A stretch of 64,000 nucleotides of DNA, from NCBI GenBank assembly GCA_010093485.1, contig MU001518.1:114782-178781 (forward strand), written 5' to 3'. This DNA comes from Karstenula rhodostoma CBS 690.94. Taxonomy: Eukaryota > Ascomycota > Dothideomycetes > Pleosporales > Didymosphaeriaceae. The notes under the pieces were generated by a model. The model was given only the letters and a program-made list of their open reading frames with translations, was not told the origin of the DNA and made no database searches. A program made the translations under genes and the position numbers. Shown here one piece after another: positions 22,491 through 34,075 of this stretch; within the stretch, counting starts at the first letter, position 1, and each line of letters begins with the position of its first letter.

Positions 22491-24628
22491 TCACATGAGC
22501 TTATCATCAGCATATTTCACCCTGACCCCATTGCTCCTGTCAGAAGTTTTTCCCGTGAGGCAATCTTGCTCAATCTCGATGTCCCTCTCGTACAGAGTGT
22601 CATGTAGAATGAAGTCGTTTCGTCGGAAGAAAACCGCGAAGCCAATGTACAAGGTTATCATAGCGGTACTTCATAGCACAAGAATCAGAACTACAGAATC
22701 GAATAGACATAGGATGGAACTCACTTCAGGCCTATACACATACGACTTCCTCGACCAAAGGGTAGAAAATACCGGTTCATGCGTTCAAGATTGGGTCCCT
22801 GGGAGAGCCAACGCTCCGGTCGAAAGAGGTGCGGATCTTCAAAAATTGTAGGGTCAAGAAGTATGTCACGAAGTGTCATTCCTACCGCAGTCTAAATCTC
22901 ATCAGCGATAGAAATGGCCTGGGATTACAGTATACTGTACGCCTGGTGGAATGGTCCAATCCTTATAGTGCAAAGGATCGCGCGGTGACACAACTGGCAA
23001 CCTCGAAGTCTGTACGGCGGAAATTCGCAAGCACTCTTTGATTATAGCCGTCTAGATACCATCATCAATCTTTTTCAATTTACGAAGAAGGGTCTCTACA
23101 ACTCACCAACCACGGTAGCTGCTCCAGCTCGTGCCATGAAGCCTTGGTATCCGGCTCTGGCATGACTTGAAGAAGTTCCTTTTGGAGCCGAGGTAGGACT
23201 TCTGTCCTATTGGAGAGGACGTAGAATACTCCATTGGTAAGGATTCTCGCGGTAGTTCATTGCCGGCTACCAGCAACACAAAACCCTCTTGTGATATACG
23301 CTCAGGCTGTTTCTCACGTTCGTCTAGTCCAGAAGATGATAGAATAGTTTTATACAGCTCCGGATGTGCCGAAATCGTCTGCTTCCCTGCTGTATCCTGT
23401 GACAGCTGTTCAGCTACTTCGGTTGGCTGGCGTAACATGTCCTGACATGAGCACGTCAGTCCATGATCTCTGATGATTCATTCCCACGGCAGACTCTTAC
23501 TCTCCTTAATTTAACCAACCTTGAGACCTCTGGTGTCAATATCTTCAAGACCCACATTGGTAGCCTACTCGCCAGGGGTATAAACCATGTAAATTGCTTG
23601 GCAAATGGTGTTGACGTAGCTACGGCGTCGACTGTCCCCGCCCAAGCTCGAGCCTTCTGCTCGTCCTTGAGCAGGTCCGTGCCATTTCCAATTCCAAGAA
23701 AGCTGTCAGCGAGGGAGTCGAGATTCATAGCCAACCAGTTGAGATGTAACTCGGCAAAACCTTGGCGCTGGATCTGTTGGTGGACATTCTGTAGCATCAA
23801 CTCGACTTTACTGTAAATCGTCGCAGTCATAGAGGAGACGGCGGCTTTGGAGAAAAGAGGGGACATGGAAGCCCGACGCTTGCGATGAACATCGTGGAGC
23901 GAGGTACCGAAGCCAGCGCTTCCAACGGTACGTACTCAGTACTGCCAAGCAATTGAACTGTACTTTCGCCGTAGTGGCACGGTCCATATAGAAACCTTCT
24001 TAGTATAAAAAGACTGTAGAAAGAACCGTGCTACTAGGCAAGAGTACGGTTCAATTGCTTGGCAGTACTAAGTACGTACCGTTGGAAGCGCTGACCGAAG
24101 CCTTTTCATGTCAACGTCACTGTTATCAGGGAACAGAGGAAATATGTCGCACCTGATCCTGGAGCGCCGGCCATCAAAGCGGCTGGTGTATACTTATTGC
24201 GAATGCCCTGTAGGTGAGTACGTCAGTATCAGAGATTGGTATTGCGCTGATCAGTCTGCGTCCGTCAAGATACTTACACGAGCCGGCATAACATACAACG
24301 TATCAACCCACGTAGATTCATCGACATGTAATTCTTCCGGATTTATTCGAACAATGGGTCCTTGAATCATGTAAGCTTATAAGAAGGTTCGAAATTAACA
24401 CGTGATGGGTCACACAGTACCATAGATCTTGTGAAGCCGCGTCAACTCGTGAAAGAAAGTACCAGGACGGTACAGTCGCAAGTCGAAGTAAGCTTCGTAC
24501 CATTTCGTTGCTGCAGCAAATCTAGGTCCTGGAAACTTGGCCAAAGGATGAAAATACAGCCGATATATGATTTTGAGAGTCTGATAGAAGAGAAAGGCTG
24601 AAGCGAGCGATAGCCATAGCAAAGCCAT
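22491..24628 (-). pseudogene. Cytochrome P450 monooxygenase, interrupted by a MITE
   Basis: Pieces of one microsomal P450 lie in order on the minus strand: an N-terminal anchor with proline-rich PLAKFPGPR (from ATG 24628), INPEELHVDE (about 24285-24356), HRKRR (about 23880-23895), an I-helix stretch FVLLVAGNE (near 23270), the K-helix region (near 23000), the heme loop FGRGSRMCIG with the cysteine ligand (near 22770), and a C-terminal exon ending at TGA 22491-22493. Normal introns separate most pieces. Two lesions break it: a 180-bp transposon copy at 23914-24093 just after an intron, and a 1-nt loss directly after the I-helix that shifts the frame. The I-helix threonine is also Asn (AGNE for AGTE). 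The enzyme would have hydroxylated a small lipophilic metabolite; its substrate is unknown. Confidence 0.85.
23914..24093. mobile_element. hAT-like MITE (180 bp) with long terminal inverted repeats and 8-bp target duplication
   Basis: Both ends read inward as CAGCGCTTCCAACGGTACGT and stay near-identical for about 70 bp, differing mainly by C/T transitions. The element is bounded on both sides by the same 8 bases, ACCGAAGC (23906-23913 and 24094-24101). An 8-bp duplication with CAG..CTG ends is the signature of the hAT superfamily. It has no open frame and must have been moved by a transposase elsewhere. It sits inside a P450 exon. Confidence 0.85.
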
Positions 24629-25003
24629 GATCGATAGACAACGATTATGTCCCGGGGGACACACTCAACACAGATTGTCGCGATGTCGCACTAGAAATTC
24701 CATCTGCGTATCATACATGAACTTGAGAAACGTGCAACCAGAGCGCATCTCGTCATCGGCTACACCGAGACCAATAAGGAACAAGCGACGTAGCTATCGA
24801 AACGTGACCGTAGCCTTACCTAAGAAGGTAATAAGAACTTGCCCCGAAGACCCCTACGCTACGCGACAAACTCCACCATGACATACAGGTAATCATCAGT
24901 AGTAGAACAATCTTACTCACGGGTAACGTCGCCTGTTACCTGTTACATGTGAGATCGTGATACATTCCCAGCTCCGCCACGCTCAACAACGACTTTGGGA
25001 CTA
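24629..25003. other. Intergenic, upstream of the P450 relic
   Basis: About 375 bp. It contains a short near-palindrome around 24945-24975 (GTAAC units in both orientations) and no coding signal that I recognise. Confidence 0.4.
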
Positions 25004-25165
25004 CCGCATAATCTGGTGTACAAGGCCCGATTAAGAGGGCAGCATCAACCGATCGAGTACTAATGTTAGTTGATTTGCCCACTTTCAGCTAAAACTTAGA
25101 ATCTGATTGGCTAATCTGCCCTCCTAACCGGGTCTAGCATGCGCGTTTTACACCAGATTATGCGG
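25004..25165. mobile_element. MITE (162 bp) with TA target duplication, Tc1/mariner-like
   Basis: The left end CCGCATAATCTGGTGTA is repeated exactly in inverted orientation at the right end, and TA flanks both ends (25002-25003 and 25166-25167). After a short size difference the inverted repeat continues (a block around AGAGGGCAG) with only transition differences, giving arms of about 40 bp. There is no open frame. TA duplication with terminal inverted repeats fits a nonautonomous Tc1/mariner (pogo/Fot-type) element; the exact family cannot be named from ends alone. Confidence 0.75.
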
Positions 25166-25167
25166 TA

Positions 25168-25560
25168 CCACGTTATCTCTGTGCCTGGGCAACATGTCGC
25201 ACGGACCTTTCAATGACCAATTGCAGGGGTAGCATTATCCCTGCTAGATCACGGATTGACACCGAAATGCGTACCGCCTAGTGCCGGTGGAGTACCCATT
25301 AGCGGACGTAGGATTCCAGCTGTGGAGGTGAGCGCTTTGTTTAGTAGTTTTTGCGAACACACTACGTGGCGCGTAACGGTAGTGGACTTGTAATTGCTTC
25401 TAGGCTTGGTATCAGCGAGACTGTGGACTGTGATGGCTGATGTCGAAGACTCGGTACGTCCATGTAGTTACACAGCGTTTCAGATGGCAGTTTTTGACGA
25501 AATATTAGTCCGAACAGAATCGTCTGGGTAAGCAGCCAGTCTTCCGTGGCTATGGAAGAC
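25168..25560. other. Intergenic, no gene recognised
   Basis: About 390 bp between the TA-flanked MITE and the methyltransferase relic. No open frame of note and no repeat was seen. Confidence 0.4.
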
Positions 25561-26469
25561 TAGTAATTTATGAAACAAGAGCTGGGTCTGACGACTGCTA
25601 GACCCCCAACACCAAATGTGGGTCTTGACCTTCAACGGCAAGCTCCACACCACGCCTCTTCCGCCCAACCCAACCGCAATTCTAGATGTCGGTACGGGCA
25701 CGGGTATCTGGGCTTAAACTATCGCGAACGCATTTCTAACCACTCAAGTCACGGCTACTGACCTTGTCCTCCCCCCAAAGAAAAATGATGCCCCACCAAA
25801 CTTGCATTACATTCAACACAACGCCGATGATCCAAAGTGGGACTTGTTCGAGGAGGGTCAGTTCGACCTCATCCATGCCCGAATGGTGACGTCTGGGATC
25901 CACGACTGGCCTTCATTTCGTGAGAAGTGCTTTAGGCACCTGAAACCGGGTGGAACTGTTGAGATCCTAGATCTATCCCACCCATTGCGCGCTGCAGAGG
26001 ATGCATTCGACTCCATAGAGTCCTCTGCGTTGATCAAGTTCGTACATTTAGCAGGTGCGAGTTGGCGTCAGGATGGGCTGGATTATCGCGTAACGGGCAA
26101 GCAGGTCGCAGGACTCACGAGTGTAGGCTTCGAGGAAGTGAAAGAGGAGACATTTCGCTGGCCGATTGGGGATTGGCCGGAGGATGTTCGCGAAAAAAAG
26201 ATGGGACATTTGGCACGGAGTAACGTGGAGAAGTTCCTGACTTTGGCCGGGAAACACATATTAATGAACAAGGGCTTCATGACTGAGGAGGCGGCCGAAG
26301 AAGCCATTGAAGCGGCAAAAGAAGACCTGAAAAGGACAAATGAGAGGAAGTATTACTATGTCATGTAAGTTTTCCTGTCGTGACATAAACACTCGAACTC
26401 TTCTGCATGTTCAGCATATACTCACAAAAGCTTAGGAAGGTTCACACGGCACTTAGGCCACAAGCATAA
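25561..26469 (+). pseudogene. SAM-dependent methyltransferase (LaeA/UMTA type), disrupted
   Basis: The coding sense includes QHQMWVLTFNGKL, SAM motif I LDVGTGTGIWA (about 25680-25712), then LHYIQHNADDPKWDL, FDLIHARM and FRHLKPGGTVEILD (post-motif). A 50-nt intron at 26365-26414 leads to a final exon ending at TAA 26467-26469. Two lesions are visible: TAA directly after motif I (25714-25716), and TGA upstream of QHQMW in the same frame. The N-terminal third, where a start codon should lie, is degraded. The family transfers methyl groups in secondary metabolism or its regulation. From 25802 to 26364 the frame is open, so a truncated product could still be made, but it would lack the SAM-binding loop. 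Confidence 0.78.
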
Positions 26470-26975
26470 GATCCAACCCTTTATGCCTTTTTTCCTAAGG
26501 ATAAACTTTGCTTTTGTTCGAGTTTTATAGTTACAAAACACTTCCTGCACGATTTCGGTTCAATAAAAAGTCAAACCCGAGTGACACTGAAAGTAGATCT
26601 ATGATGTCTCTAAGTGAAGAGATGTACCGGTTAACGTGGATGGCGTCCTTTTAAGCCTTAAGATTACCAGTTAACTTTATCGTTATCTAATGCCTAGCAT
26701 CCTCCACATTTCCATGACAGGGCACAACTGATTGACCATCGATTAAACCGTCGTATTAGCTGCAGCGTGGGGAACCTCCTATGTTATTGGTAGTGCGACA
26801 TTCCCTTTTGCGTTGGTCATTTATCGATATTGTATTCACATTGAAGTGGAGTTAACAGTTGCGGGAGTAGAGGAGTCGACACTCGACACTGATACTGAGC
26901 GAGATGTGCGACGGGGTATGTTGTTCTGAGATTTCTTTTGTAATTCAAGATATAAATTCACATAAAACATTACCA
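26470..26975. other. Intergenic between two convergent relics
   Basis: About 500 bp, moderately AT-rich, with no supported gene or repeat. Confidence 0.4.
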
Positions 26976-28377
26976 CTACACAATCTCACTTGCCCGCTGG
27001 CTTCTTGGTAAAGTTTTCACAGTCGCGGTTATGGTGGGTGGATATAAACCCAACTCAAACTCGTCGTTATCGGCGTTTTGGCTGTTGATTGTTGTGTTGA
27101 CGACCTTATGGATGTTGCTTTTTGAATTCCCTGAGGGGAGAAGGTCTTCGCTCCTATCCGTGCTGGTGTGCTTCTCCTTCCCATTTAGCGTCCTGTATTG
27201 ACTGCTAGTATTGCCAGTGCTGTTGCTTGGTTGGGACGAGACTTTATTCGTTCTGCGGGTGGTTATATGACGGATGCCTTTAAAGACCTTAACGGAGATG
27301 ATACGCACCAGGAAAGGCAAGCAGCAGGATATGGTTGCGAGTGGAAGTTCGGCGAAAACCTAGATGGAAGCGTGGTAGTCGGTGACTGTAGAGATATTAT
27401 GTCAGCAACGTGATACTTCGCTGGTGCGATGGCAGTTTATAGAGAATATACTGCTAATGTCATTGAAATTGAATGATGCTGTGCCGGCCGCGCGGATGGT
27501 GCTTGCTATATATGCTCTTTTGGAGGGTTAGCGATTTGCACTATTTATTCCACAAGACTGATTGGGAACACTTACAGAGCGCCACACAAGAATGATGCGC
27601 TAACTAAGATCTTCTGTGTGCGAGGTAACTATAGTTTAAGTACTGGTACTACAGGAACCGCCAAGATGAGCTAGTTAATGATGAAGTTGGAGATTGAGTT
27701 TTCCTAGAGGAAAGGAATGATTTCGATGTAGTGCCCGGGCAGCTCTGGTTGCCACACTTTTCTGATTGGCGTGCATTGGAAGATTCCCACTAGAAGAACT
27801 CTAATACCCCACCTACAAGATAATGCAAGGAGGATGTAGATGTAAATCTTGATTGTTTTGAGGTGGCCGAAGATCCTTGAGTACGAAAAGAGGATGGAGG
27901 TCTTGATTAGAATGACAACGATCGTATAGCTGTGCTTAGGCCAGTATATCATCTTGGTTGTAGTCTTAGAATTTGTGAATGGTTTGGAGGGTTAAAGCTG
28001 ACCTTTAACAACTATGTTATCCTCTTGGGATGTAGCGTAAGATCTTGAATGCCCTATCCTTCTCCACCTTTGAAAGCGACTTGAAATGATTCTAGCGAAA
28101 GTTTAGAGACGATGCTACGCTGCGTATGTAGCTAAGTGGGTTAAGAGAAGGGATACATACGCAAATATTGGCTAATGAGCTGAAGGATCAAGAAAAGCAC
28201 GACTGCTACGAGCACATAGTCATCCTTGCCTATACCTCCTCTTCCTCGCACGTAGAAACGGACGCCAGACAGTGATATGGCTAAGAAGCTGAAGACGGTG
28301 GTCACAACTACGGCATTCACGGCGAGGCGGGAAATGCCCGTAGACAGAATCTCGGGGCGCTGTGGAGGAGAGGGCAT
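26976..28377 (-). pseudogene. Rhodopsin-like (PTH11-related) membrane protein, decayed
   Basis: Three blocks on the minus strand belong to one fungal rhodopsin-domain protein. The first two helices with GIGKDDYVLV lie at about 28150-28377. A middle block with KTSILFSYSRIF and the Cys/PGH loop (CTPIRKVWQPELPGH) lies at about 27704-27952. The last helix with a polar Ser/Asn-rich tail lies at 26976-27330. Between them the reading of the sixth helix region (VPVVPVLKL..LPRTQKILVS) is interrupted by TAG/TAA codons near 27690, 27660 and 27625. Several differences from the family pattern are G/A or C/T changes, consistent with RIP-like decay (inference). It is unrelated in position to the intact rhodopsin-like gene at 11-12 kb. 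Confidence 0.7.
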
Positions 28378-28442
28378 GGCGAACGATCGACTAGCTCGTG
28401 AAAGATGGTGAGGCTGATTGCATAGCAGACTTCGTGGTAGTC

Positions 28443-29139
28443 ACTGTTATACCAAAGCAAGCCTTGGACAGAAGAGGCGGGCAAGCACTCGGAGTGTGCA
28501 GTCAAGTCCCCGCGGCCACCCTATCCATCCCTCAACCAAGAAGATCCCGACTTCATCGCAAAGGACCTGAGCGACGATGCTGCCTCTGTCGAGATAATTC
28601 TTCGTAAGCTCGTCGAAGAAGAGAGCAAGACAGTTGTCGTGGTCATGCACTCGTATGGCGGTCTTGTCGGCGCAGAAGCCGTGCCAGAGGAGCTCACCCT
28701 GAAGGATCGCAAGGAGAAAACGCTAGCTGGGGGTGTGTCACATCTCTTTTACTTTGCAGCATTCGTCATGCCACCAGGACAGTCAGTCATCAAGACCGTG
28801 GGGCCGTCTCCCGATCACGATGTCTACGATGGGAGGTTCAAGATGCGCGATCCACTTGCGACAATGTACAGCGACTTGCCCAAGGAGGAAGCAGAATACT
28901 GGGCTGCTAAAGTGATTACACAGAGCGCTGCAGTCATGGATACCGTTATGAAGAGGTGTGCATGGAGTTATGTGCCCTCGACATATGTGGTGTGTACGGC
29001 TGACAAGGCTGTCCCACCGCCAGTGCAAGACATGTTTGCGGGCATGGCGGGAGCCGTTAAGAAGGAAATCAAGTCCGGTCACTCAGCTTTCCTGAGCAAG
29101 CCAGAGGAAGTCATCGCGCTGATTGAGATCGCGCACTAG
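28443..29139 (+). pseudogene. Alpha/beta hydrolase, N-terminus missing
   Basis: An open frame of about 230 codons encodes most of a small alpha/beta hydrolase: PPYPSLNQEDPDF, the nucleophile elbow HSYGG in VVVVMHSYGGLVG (serine near 28645), TYVVCTADKAVP with the acid, and a C-terminal SGHSAFLSKPEE with the histidine. The first strand and the oxyanion-hole segment are absent. The frame begins after TAG at 28437-28439 and its first ATG (28639) is inside the nucleophile elbow. No upstream exon was found; the preceding DNA belongs to the upstream side of the rhodopsin relic. It is probably a 5'-truncated copy. The catalytic triad survives, so decay of the body is slight. Confidence 0.68.
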
Positions 29140-30242
29140 GTAGCGGCACCAACGGGCTCGGCAGATGACAATAGATAAATGCAGGGGCCGGGTTTGCCGT
29201 CAGCGCTTATCAATTCAGCCCTGCTTACTCGCGTATTTGCTTGCGTGCCAGGTTCACCCAAAGTGGAAGTGAAATCCATAGTGCTTTCAGTCATTCCATG
29301 AGGATTCTTCGTACGAACGGCGTAGTCGAAAATTGTGTGAGGCTTTGCCTTTTCAAAACGTTTCGAGGCCAAAGCGATTGGAGCTTTTCGATTTTCCGTG
29401 CTGCGGTTCCGCCACAGCCGAGCTTAAGCGATGATACTGAGATGAAGATCACATTGAGTGATCATGCAGCCGAAGGGCTCACTCAGTTCATGCCGTGTTC
29501 GACTCCACTCCAATCAAGATCAACCGTCATAGTGGGGGTGTCGCCAAACATCGATAACGGACGTACCCGTTCAGTATCCCGTGTCAGACGTGTACCCCAG
29601 ACCCAGAAGCACATGCAAGCTTGGACCGACGCTAACTCGGCTTGTGGAGCTTTTGTAATCCGGCGGTTGGGAAATCAATCATGACATGCTACGCCGCTAC
29701 GCCGCTGGATCCACCTCTGGCACGTACCTATCATTCGCCCCCAGTCGTCCAGTAGATGTTGGAAGGCGTGTTCGAACCGCGGAGTCCGACGGTAGTTCGC
29801 AGTTTATTACGCACGTAATTGCTGATTCGCCTTCATCCCTGGGCAAAATGGTTACTACTCACCATAGGTGTAATTCAGCAAAAAAAAGGCGCGAGTCAAG
29901 CTCCGTCTAGAAGGTTATTTTTGCGGAAGGTGCATGTTCAAACCAATACAAACCACGCGTGTAGATACCAAATACGATACTTCGCGAGCTTGGGGAAGCC
30001 GCGGCACGCGTGTAGATACACAGTATGGATTCGTGATGGCGCAGGCGCCGGCATTCTCATGCTCAAACAAGCCCGACTGTATCTCTGACAAACAGTTCGC
30101 TCGCGGGTCTCTATGTAAAGGTCATTTCCAGCTTACATGACTAGTTAAATAATGCCTTGATAAACGCGACAGAGCAGACCCCATATTGGCAACTTCGCTA
30201 CTTCAGTGTTCTCTAATCAATTACTACGCAACACGATCCAAC
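29140..30242. other. Intergenic, 1.1 kb
   Basis: No gene recognised. A 15-bp direct repeat, CACGCGTGTAGATAC, occurs at 29954 and 30005, and a short tandem (CTACGCCG twice) near 29690. The last 100 bp are the likely promoter and leader of the next gene. Confidence 0.4.
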
Positions 30243-32318
30243 ATGGCAGGCATCGAGGTCAAGATTGACACGCGCCTAATGCGGTATACTGGAGACGCAC
30301 TGGTACGTTACTCACTTCAGCTCTATTCATTGATACAAAAATGCCCGCTCAGATGTTCGCAATTCCTATTCAACACTCGCTCAACTGACACTGTCACAGG
30401 CTGCCCTGAAACACAGCGGCGTGGAAGAAAACCTTCGATCTCATGACCAGTGCGAAGATAGCGATCCTTCCGTGGCAAAATCAGGCATCAAGTTCTTCAA
30501 ACTCCCCGGAAGAGTGTGGACTCAAAGCGAACACATCCCATGCGCTCCACGTTTAGGAAATGCGCGGCACATTGGGAAATATGCACTTACCTCCGAGGTT
30601 GCCCCATGGGTCATGAAAGCACTGTCCGCCTACAAACCGTCGGCCGATGTGCTGGAGCTGATTAGGCCCTTTGCACAACACTTCCACGATACAATTGAGC
30701 AGGAGCGAGCGACGACATTTGGACTCCATGATATCGATGCAATTGAGCTGACGTATCAGTGCACATTGGAGATCGGTGCTGCAATTCTGCTGGCTGCAGA
30801 CAAGACTGATGACCCTGTGCAACTCGACGCCCGAATGCATGCTTCAAACGCAGGAGGAGATGACCACTTCACACCGTGGGGCCATCTTCTTACCGGCTTG
30901 GAGTGCGATCCACCTATCATTGTCCAGTTCCCTTTTTACCTCTTGATGTGCCAATCGTTTACCTTGGAGCCGATTACCCTCCGAGAGGACTATGTGTATA
31001 CTGCTTTGACGGGTGTTGACTGGGTAAGATTCTATTTACCCTTCTTACCTCCGCTTTTACCCTCGCTCTTACCCTCGCTCTTACCATGACGGTGGATACA
31101 GCGAGAGAGGTACTTCCAGAGTATGACTAACCAAACACATTGCACAGGCCAAAGGTCAAGGCAAATTCAGTCGCCGATTCGAAGCCTTTGAAAAGATTGC
31201 CCGCGCATCTGTTCCCACGTTGGATGACAGCAAGTCCGGTGAGGACCGCTCCTTCTGGCGCCTGGCCCTGGGCTACCTCCTCGCCATGAATGGTACAGAG
31301 AATGCGCGCGATTTCAAAACGCCGCGAAAAGCGGCCATCGAACATGGTCTCTCGCACGACCTAGTCATCATCGCTCGCTCATTCGACACCATTGGATCAG
31401 CGTATATGAGTCGTGACGGTGCAGCGTTCCTGGATGATGCAGGCATGGACTCGATACTTGGCTCGGCTGTGCCTAACGATATCATGGACTTGCACACGGA
31501 CATCTTCACGGGCGAGACGAGGAACCTGCTGAGATTGCTATATCCGAGCGGTCTGAGCATCGACCAGGCTATGCAGACCACTTCGACTATCTTGTCGTCG
31601 ATGTTGTGTGAGATATTCAGAGGGCATCACAGGGCGAGGTTGCATAATCGCGAGGATGGGCGCATTTCGTCAACATCGCCACCATACAGCTTCAGCCGTG
31701 CCAGGCATCGACGCATATTCGAGACCCTGGAGCTTTACATCAGGAAATACCCGCACTTCTGGGAATGGTAGGCCGCCCGCAAATCATCTCCACTCGAGCT
31801 TCAGCACTAATGACAATAGGACCTGGGACATCTACCATCAAGCAAAAGCACAAGTGACTTCCGCGGGCCTCGCCGAGCCCCTCGTCTGTGGGCTCAAGCG
31901 TGCCATAACGCGTGATCACCTCCCAGCCTCAGAGCCCAACAAGTTCCTCCACCTCTGGAACGACATGATCGAAGACGGTTCCGCGCAACTATCCAAGGCT
32001 AAACCTCTCGGTGTTTCGGAAGATCTCGCCCCAGTGGTTCGCGAGCTCCATGACCTTTGGCATGCGCAGCTACTCAAAGCCGATAAAGCGCCGGGATGGG
32101 GTCACGAATTCGATCACCGAAGTGACATGTTGCTGCAGGAGGCTGGCATAATCCTGGAAGGAAGAGGTGGCGTTGTAGATGACACCTACCGGTTCACGAT
32201 TGCGTACGGCCGCCTGAGTATGAGCTTGCCTTATGTGGCGTATCATACTGTCGATGCCATTATCATGGCTTTCGGAGCGATCTCCGGTGAAGGGCTCCCA
32301 GCGCCGAAGACACCATGA
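30243..32318 (+). CDS. Uncharacterised fungal protein, possibly terpene-synthase-like
   Basis: Four exons, 30243-30302, 30400-31023, 31148-31767 and 31820-32318, join in frame to 600 residues; introns are 97, 124 and 52 nt, and the second carries tandem TTACCCTCGCTC units. I cannot name the family with certainty. Residues 338-346 read NDIMDLHTD followed by GETRN, which resembles the metal-binding NDxxS/TxxxE/D motif of class I terpene synthases. An acidic DDPVQLD lies about 180 residues upstream (157-163), roughly where an Asp-rich motif would be, and the protein is mostly helical. It is longer than typical single-domain fungal terpene synthases, so an unrelated helical family remains possible. 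No signal peptide. It is the only open gene among oxidase, methyltransferase, hydrolase and pump relics, which fits the core of a decayed metabolite cluster (inference). Confidence 0.6.
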
Positions 32319-32834
32319 GGATAACAGGGGGCTTCTGCGTGGATGTTTATTTGCATGATTCTATGGGTTGTGATTGATAAAACGTAAATGTTTTAGACGG
32401 CAATGTTCAACGTGCATTAAGTAGTACCATCCTGCCCCCGAGACTTTGACCAATATGAAGCAAAATTTCATTCGTAGTAGTTGCGCGTGCCACCAGCAGG
32501 ATGATTTTGGAAAACGTCCGTCCTCACATCGCTCTCTCAACCTCAGTCTCATCTTATTATGATCACCTGCCATACGTCATAGCATAGTATTCGCAGTATC
32601 TTGATCCGGTTCGTTACGGCGCATGCCTCAGAGGCTCGTTTCGTCGTAACAGCTGGTTGAACTGACTGCGCCTTATTGATAGCTCTACAGCAAAGCTGCA
32701 ACCCGACACCCCAGTAGACCGATTGGACGCTGTGCACCCGGCCCGAACCGCCCTTGGCAAAGTCGTGTCGCTGAGCATCTATTTGTCTTCCAAGCGCACG
32801 ACTGAATGGCTTTTCGGGCACTTGTGATACTGTC
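32319..32834. other. Intergenic, no gene recognised
   Basis: About 515 bp between the 600-residue gene and the MFS relic. The short frames lack family signal. Confidence 0.4.
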
Positions 32835-34036
32835 ATGCATGATACTCCAGTTATCGCTCAACCCCAGGCGAAAAAAATGTCTGCGAAGGCAAAATCGCAA
32901 GTCGTCTATTACACCGACCTTCAGCGCACACATTATCCAGGCCGCTTGCAATTGGCAGCAATCCTGCTATGCTTGGTCCTCTGTATGTTCCTAGTATGTC
33001 ACACTTGAATGTCTGTCAAAAGAACCAACCACAATTAACTCCACAAGCATCTCTGGATGTTGTATGTAATGAAAACAACGCTATTCACCTCAACTCCCAC
33101 TACATCCGAGTGGAGAATCAGACTGCCTTCAAGACTACAATCCTCTCCTTCACGACAGACTCTCACAGCTTAGAGGATATGATCTGGTATGCCTCAGCGA
33201 AGCTATTCCCGGTCGCGACTAAGCAATCCATCTGGGGTACAAGCTTCAAGTACTTCCCCGTGAAGGTTGTATATCTCTTCAGCATCCTTAATTTGAGCTT
33301 GGAAATTTGGTTTGCGGTAAGGAGTACTCACGTCGAACTTGTAACATTTTGCCAGCTGTCTCGCAGAATAGTGCGACATTCTACACAGCATACCGTGGGT
33401 AACGTTCGCGCTCGCTTCGGGCCGGCGTGCTCACACACGTGTCTTGGAGGTGGTGGTATACATTCCAACCTCTTGTGACAAAGCAGAAATCCCTCTGACC
33501 ATATCAGCTTTCATGTAAACCTTGCGTTCGGCGTAATTGCGGTTAGGGCGATATTAATCGCATTTCCATCGCCCGATTAGAGTGACATTGAGAAGATTCT
33601 GCACATGGATATTCCAGGTGTCGTACTTGTTAGTGCTGCAGTGACGTGCCTCACGATGGCGATGAGATGGGCTGAGGCGGAGAAAGCGCACTTGTTATAA
33701 GAACATGAGTAGGTTCCATCATATGTAGCATAGACTTCGTGCTTTCGCAATACTATCAAGCGTCCATCACCTCAAAGAATACTTCGACAACCAACTTTGC
33801 CCGCTGCTGGTATATTCGCGTTTTTGTAAGTGTTTTCCTCGCTATTTCTAAAAAATCGGCTAACTCTCACAAAAGGCGTATCAGGTACATTTTATTCGTT
33901 CTTCCAAGTTACTTCCTCCCAGTACAAGGCGCGTCTGCTATCGTATCTGCAGTTCGAGACGCTGATTCTATTGATTCTCAGCCGGAGTAAGCTGCCTATA
34001 CATACTTATATCCGAGCATTCTCTGGTATTGTATAA
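32835..34036 (+). pseudogene. MFS efflux pump, DHA2 (14-helix) type, degenerate and truncated
   Basis: In order on the plus strand I can read an N-terminal cytosolic tail and first helix (YPGRLQLAAILLCLVLCMFLV, about 32835-32996, then a GTATGT donor); the A-like loop SLEDMIWYASAKLF and a helix pair (33140-33325); NLAFGVIAV..LIAFPSP (about 33510-33575); MDIPGVVLVSAAVTCLTMA (33604-33660); and YFLPVQGASAIVS (33905-33960). Stops and frame changes separate the blocks, and the second half of the pump is absent. Such pumps export toxic or self-made metabolites and often sit in biosynthetic clusters. It may have exported the product of the neighbouring genes (inference). Confidence 0.7.
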
Positions 34037-34075
34037 CCTTGACCAAACTAGTTACCATCACAGCACCATCGATCT

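Noticed and set aside
22399..23041. Plus-strand frames at 22399-22851 and 22829-23041
   Set aside because: They are antisense to P450 exons with clear family motifs and have no similarity of their own.
24380..24400. GGTTCGAAAT resembling a tRNA T-loop
   Set aside because: No acceptor, D or anticodon stem can be formed upstream, and the site is inside a P450 intron/exon border.
29954..30019. 15-bp direct repeat CACGCGTGTAGATAC, two copies 51 bp apart
   Set aside because: Only two copies with unrelated flanks and no element ends or duplication. Too little to call a mobile element or a repeat array.
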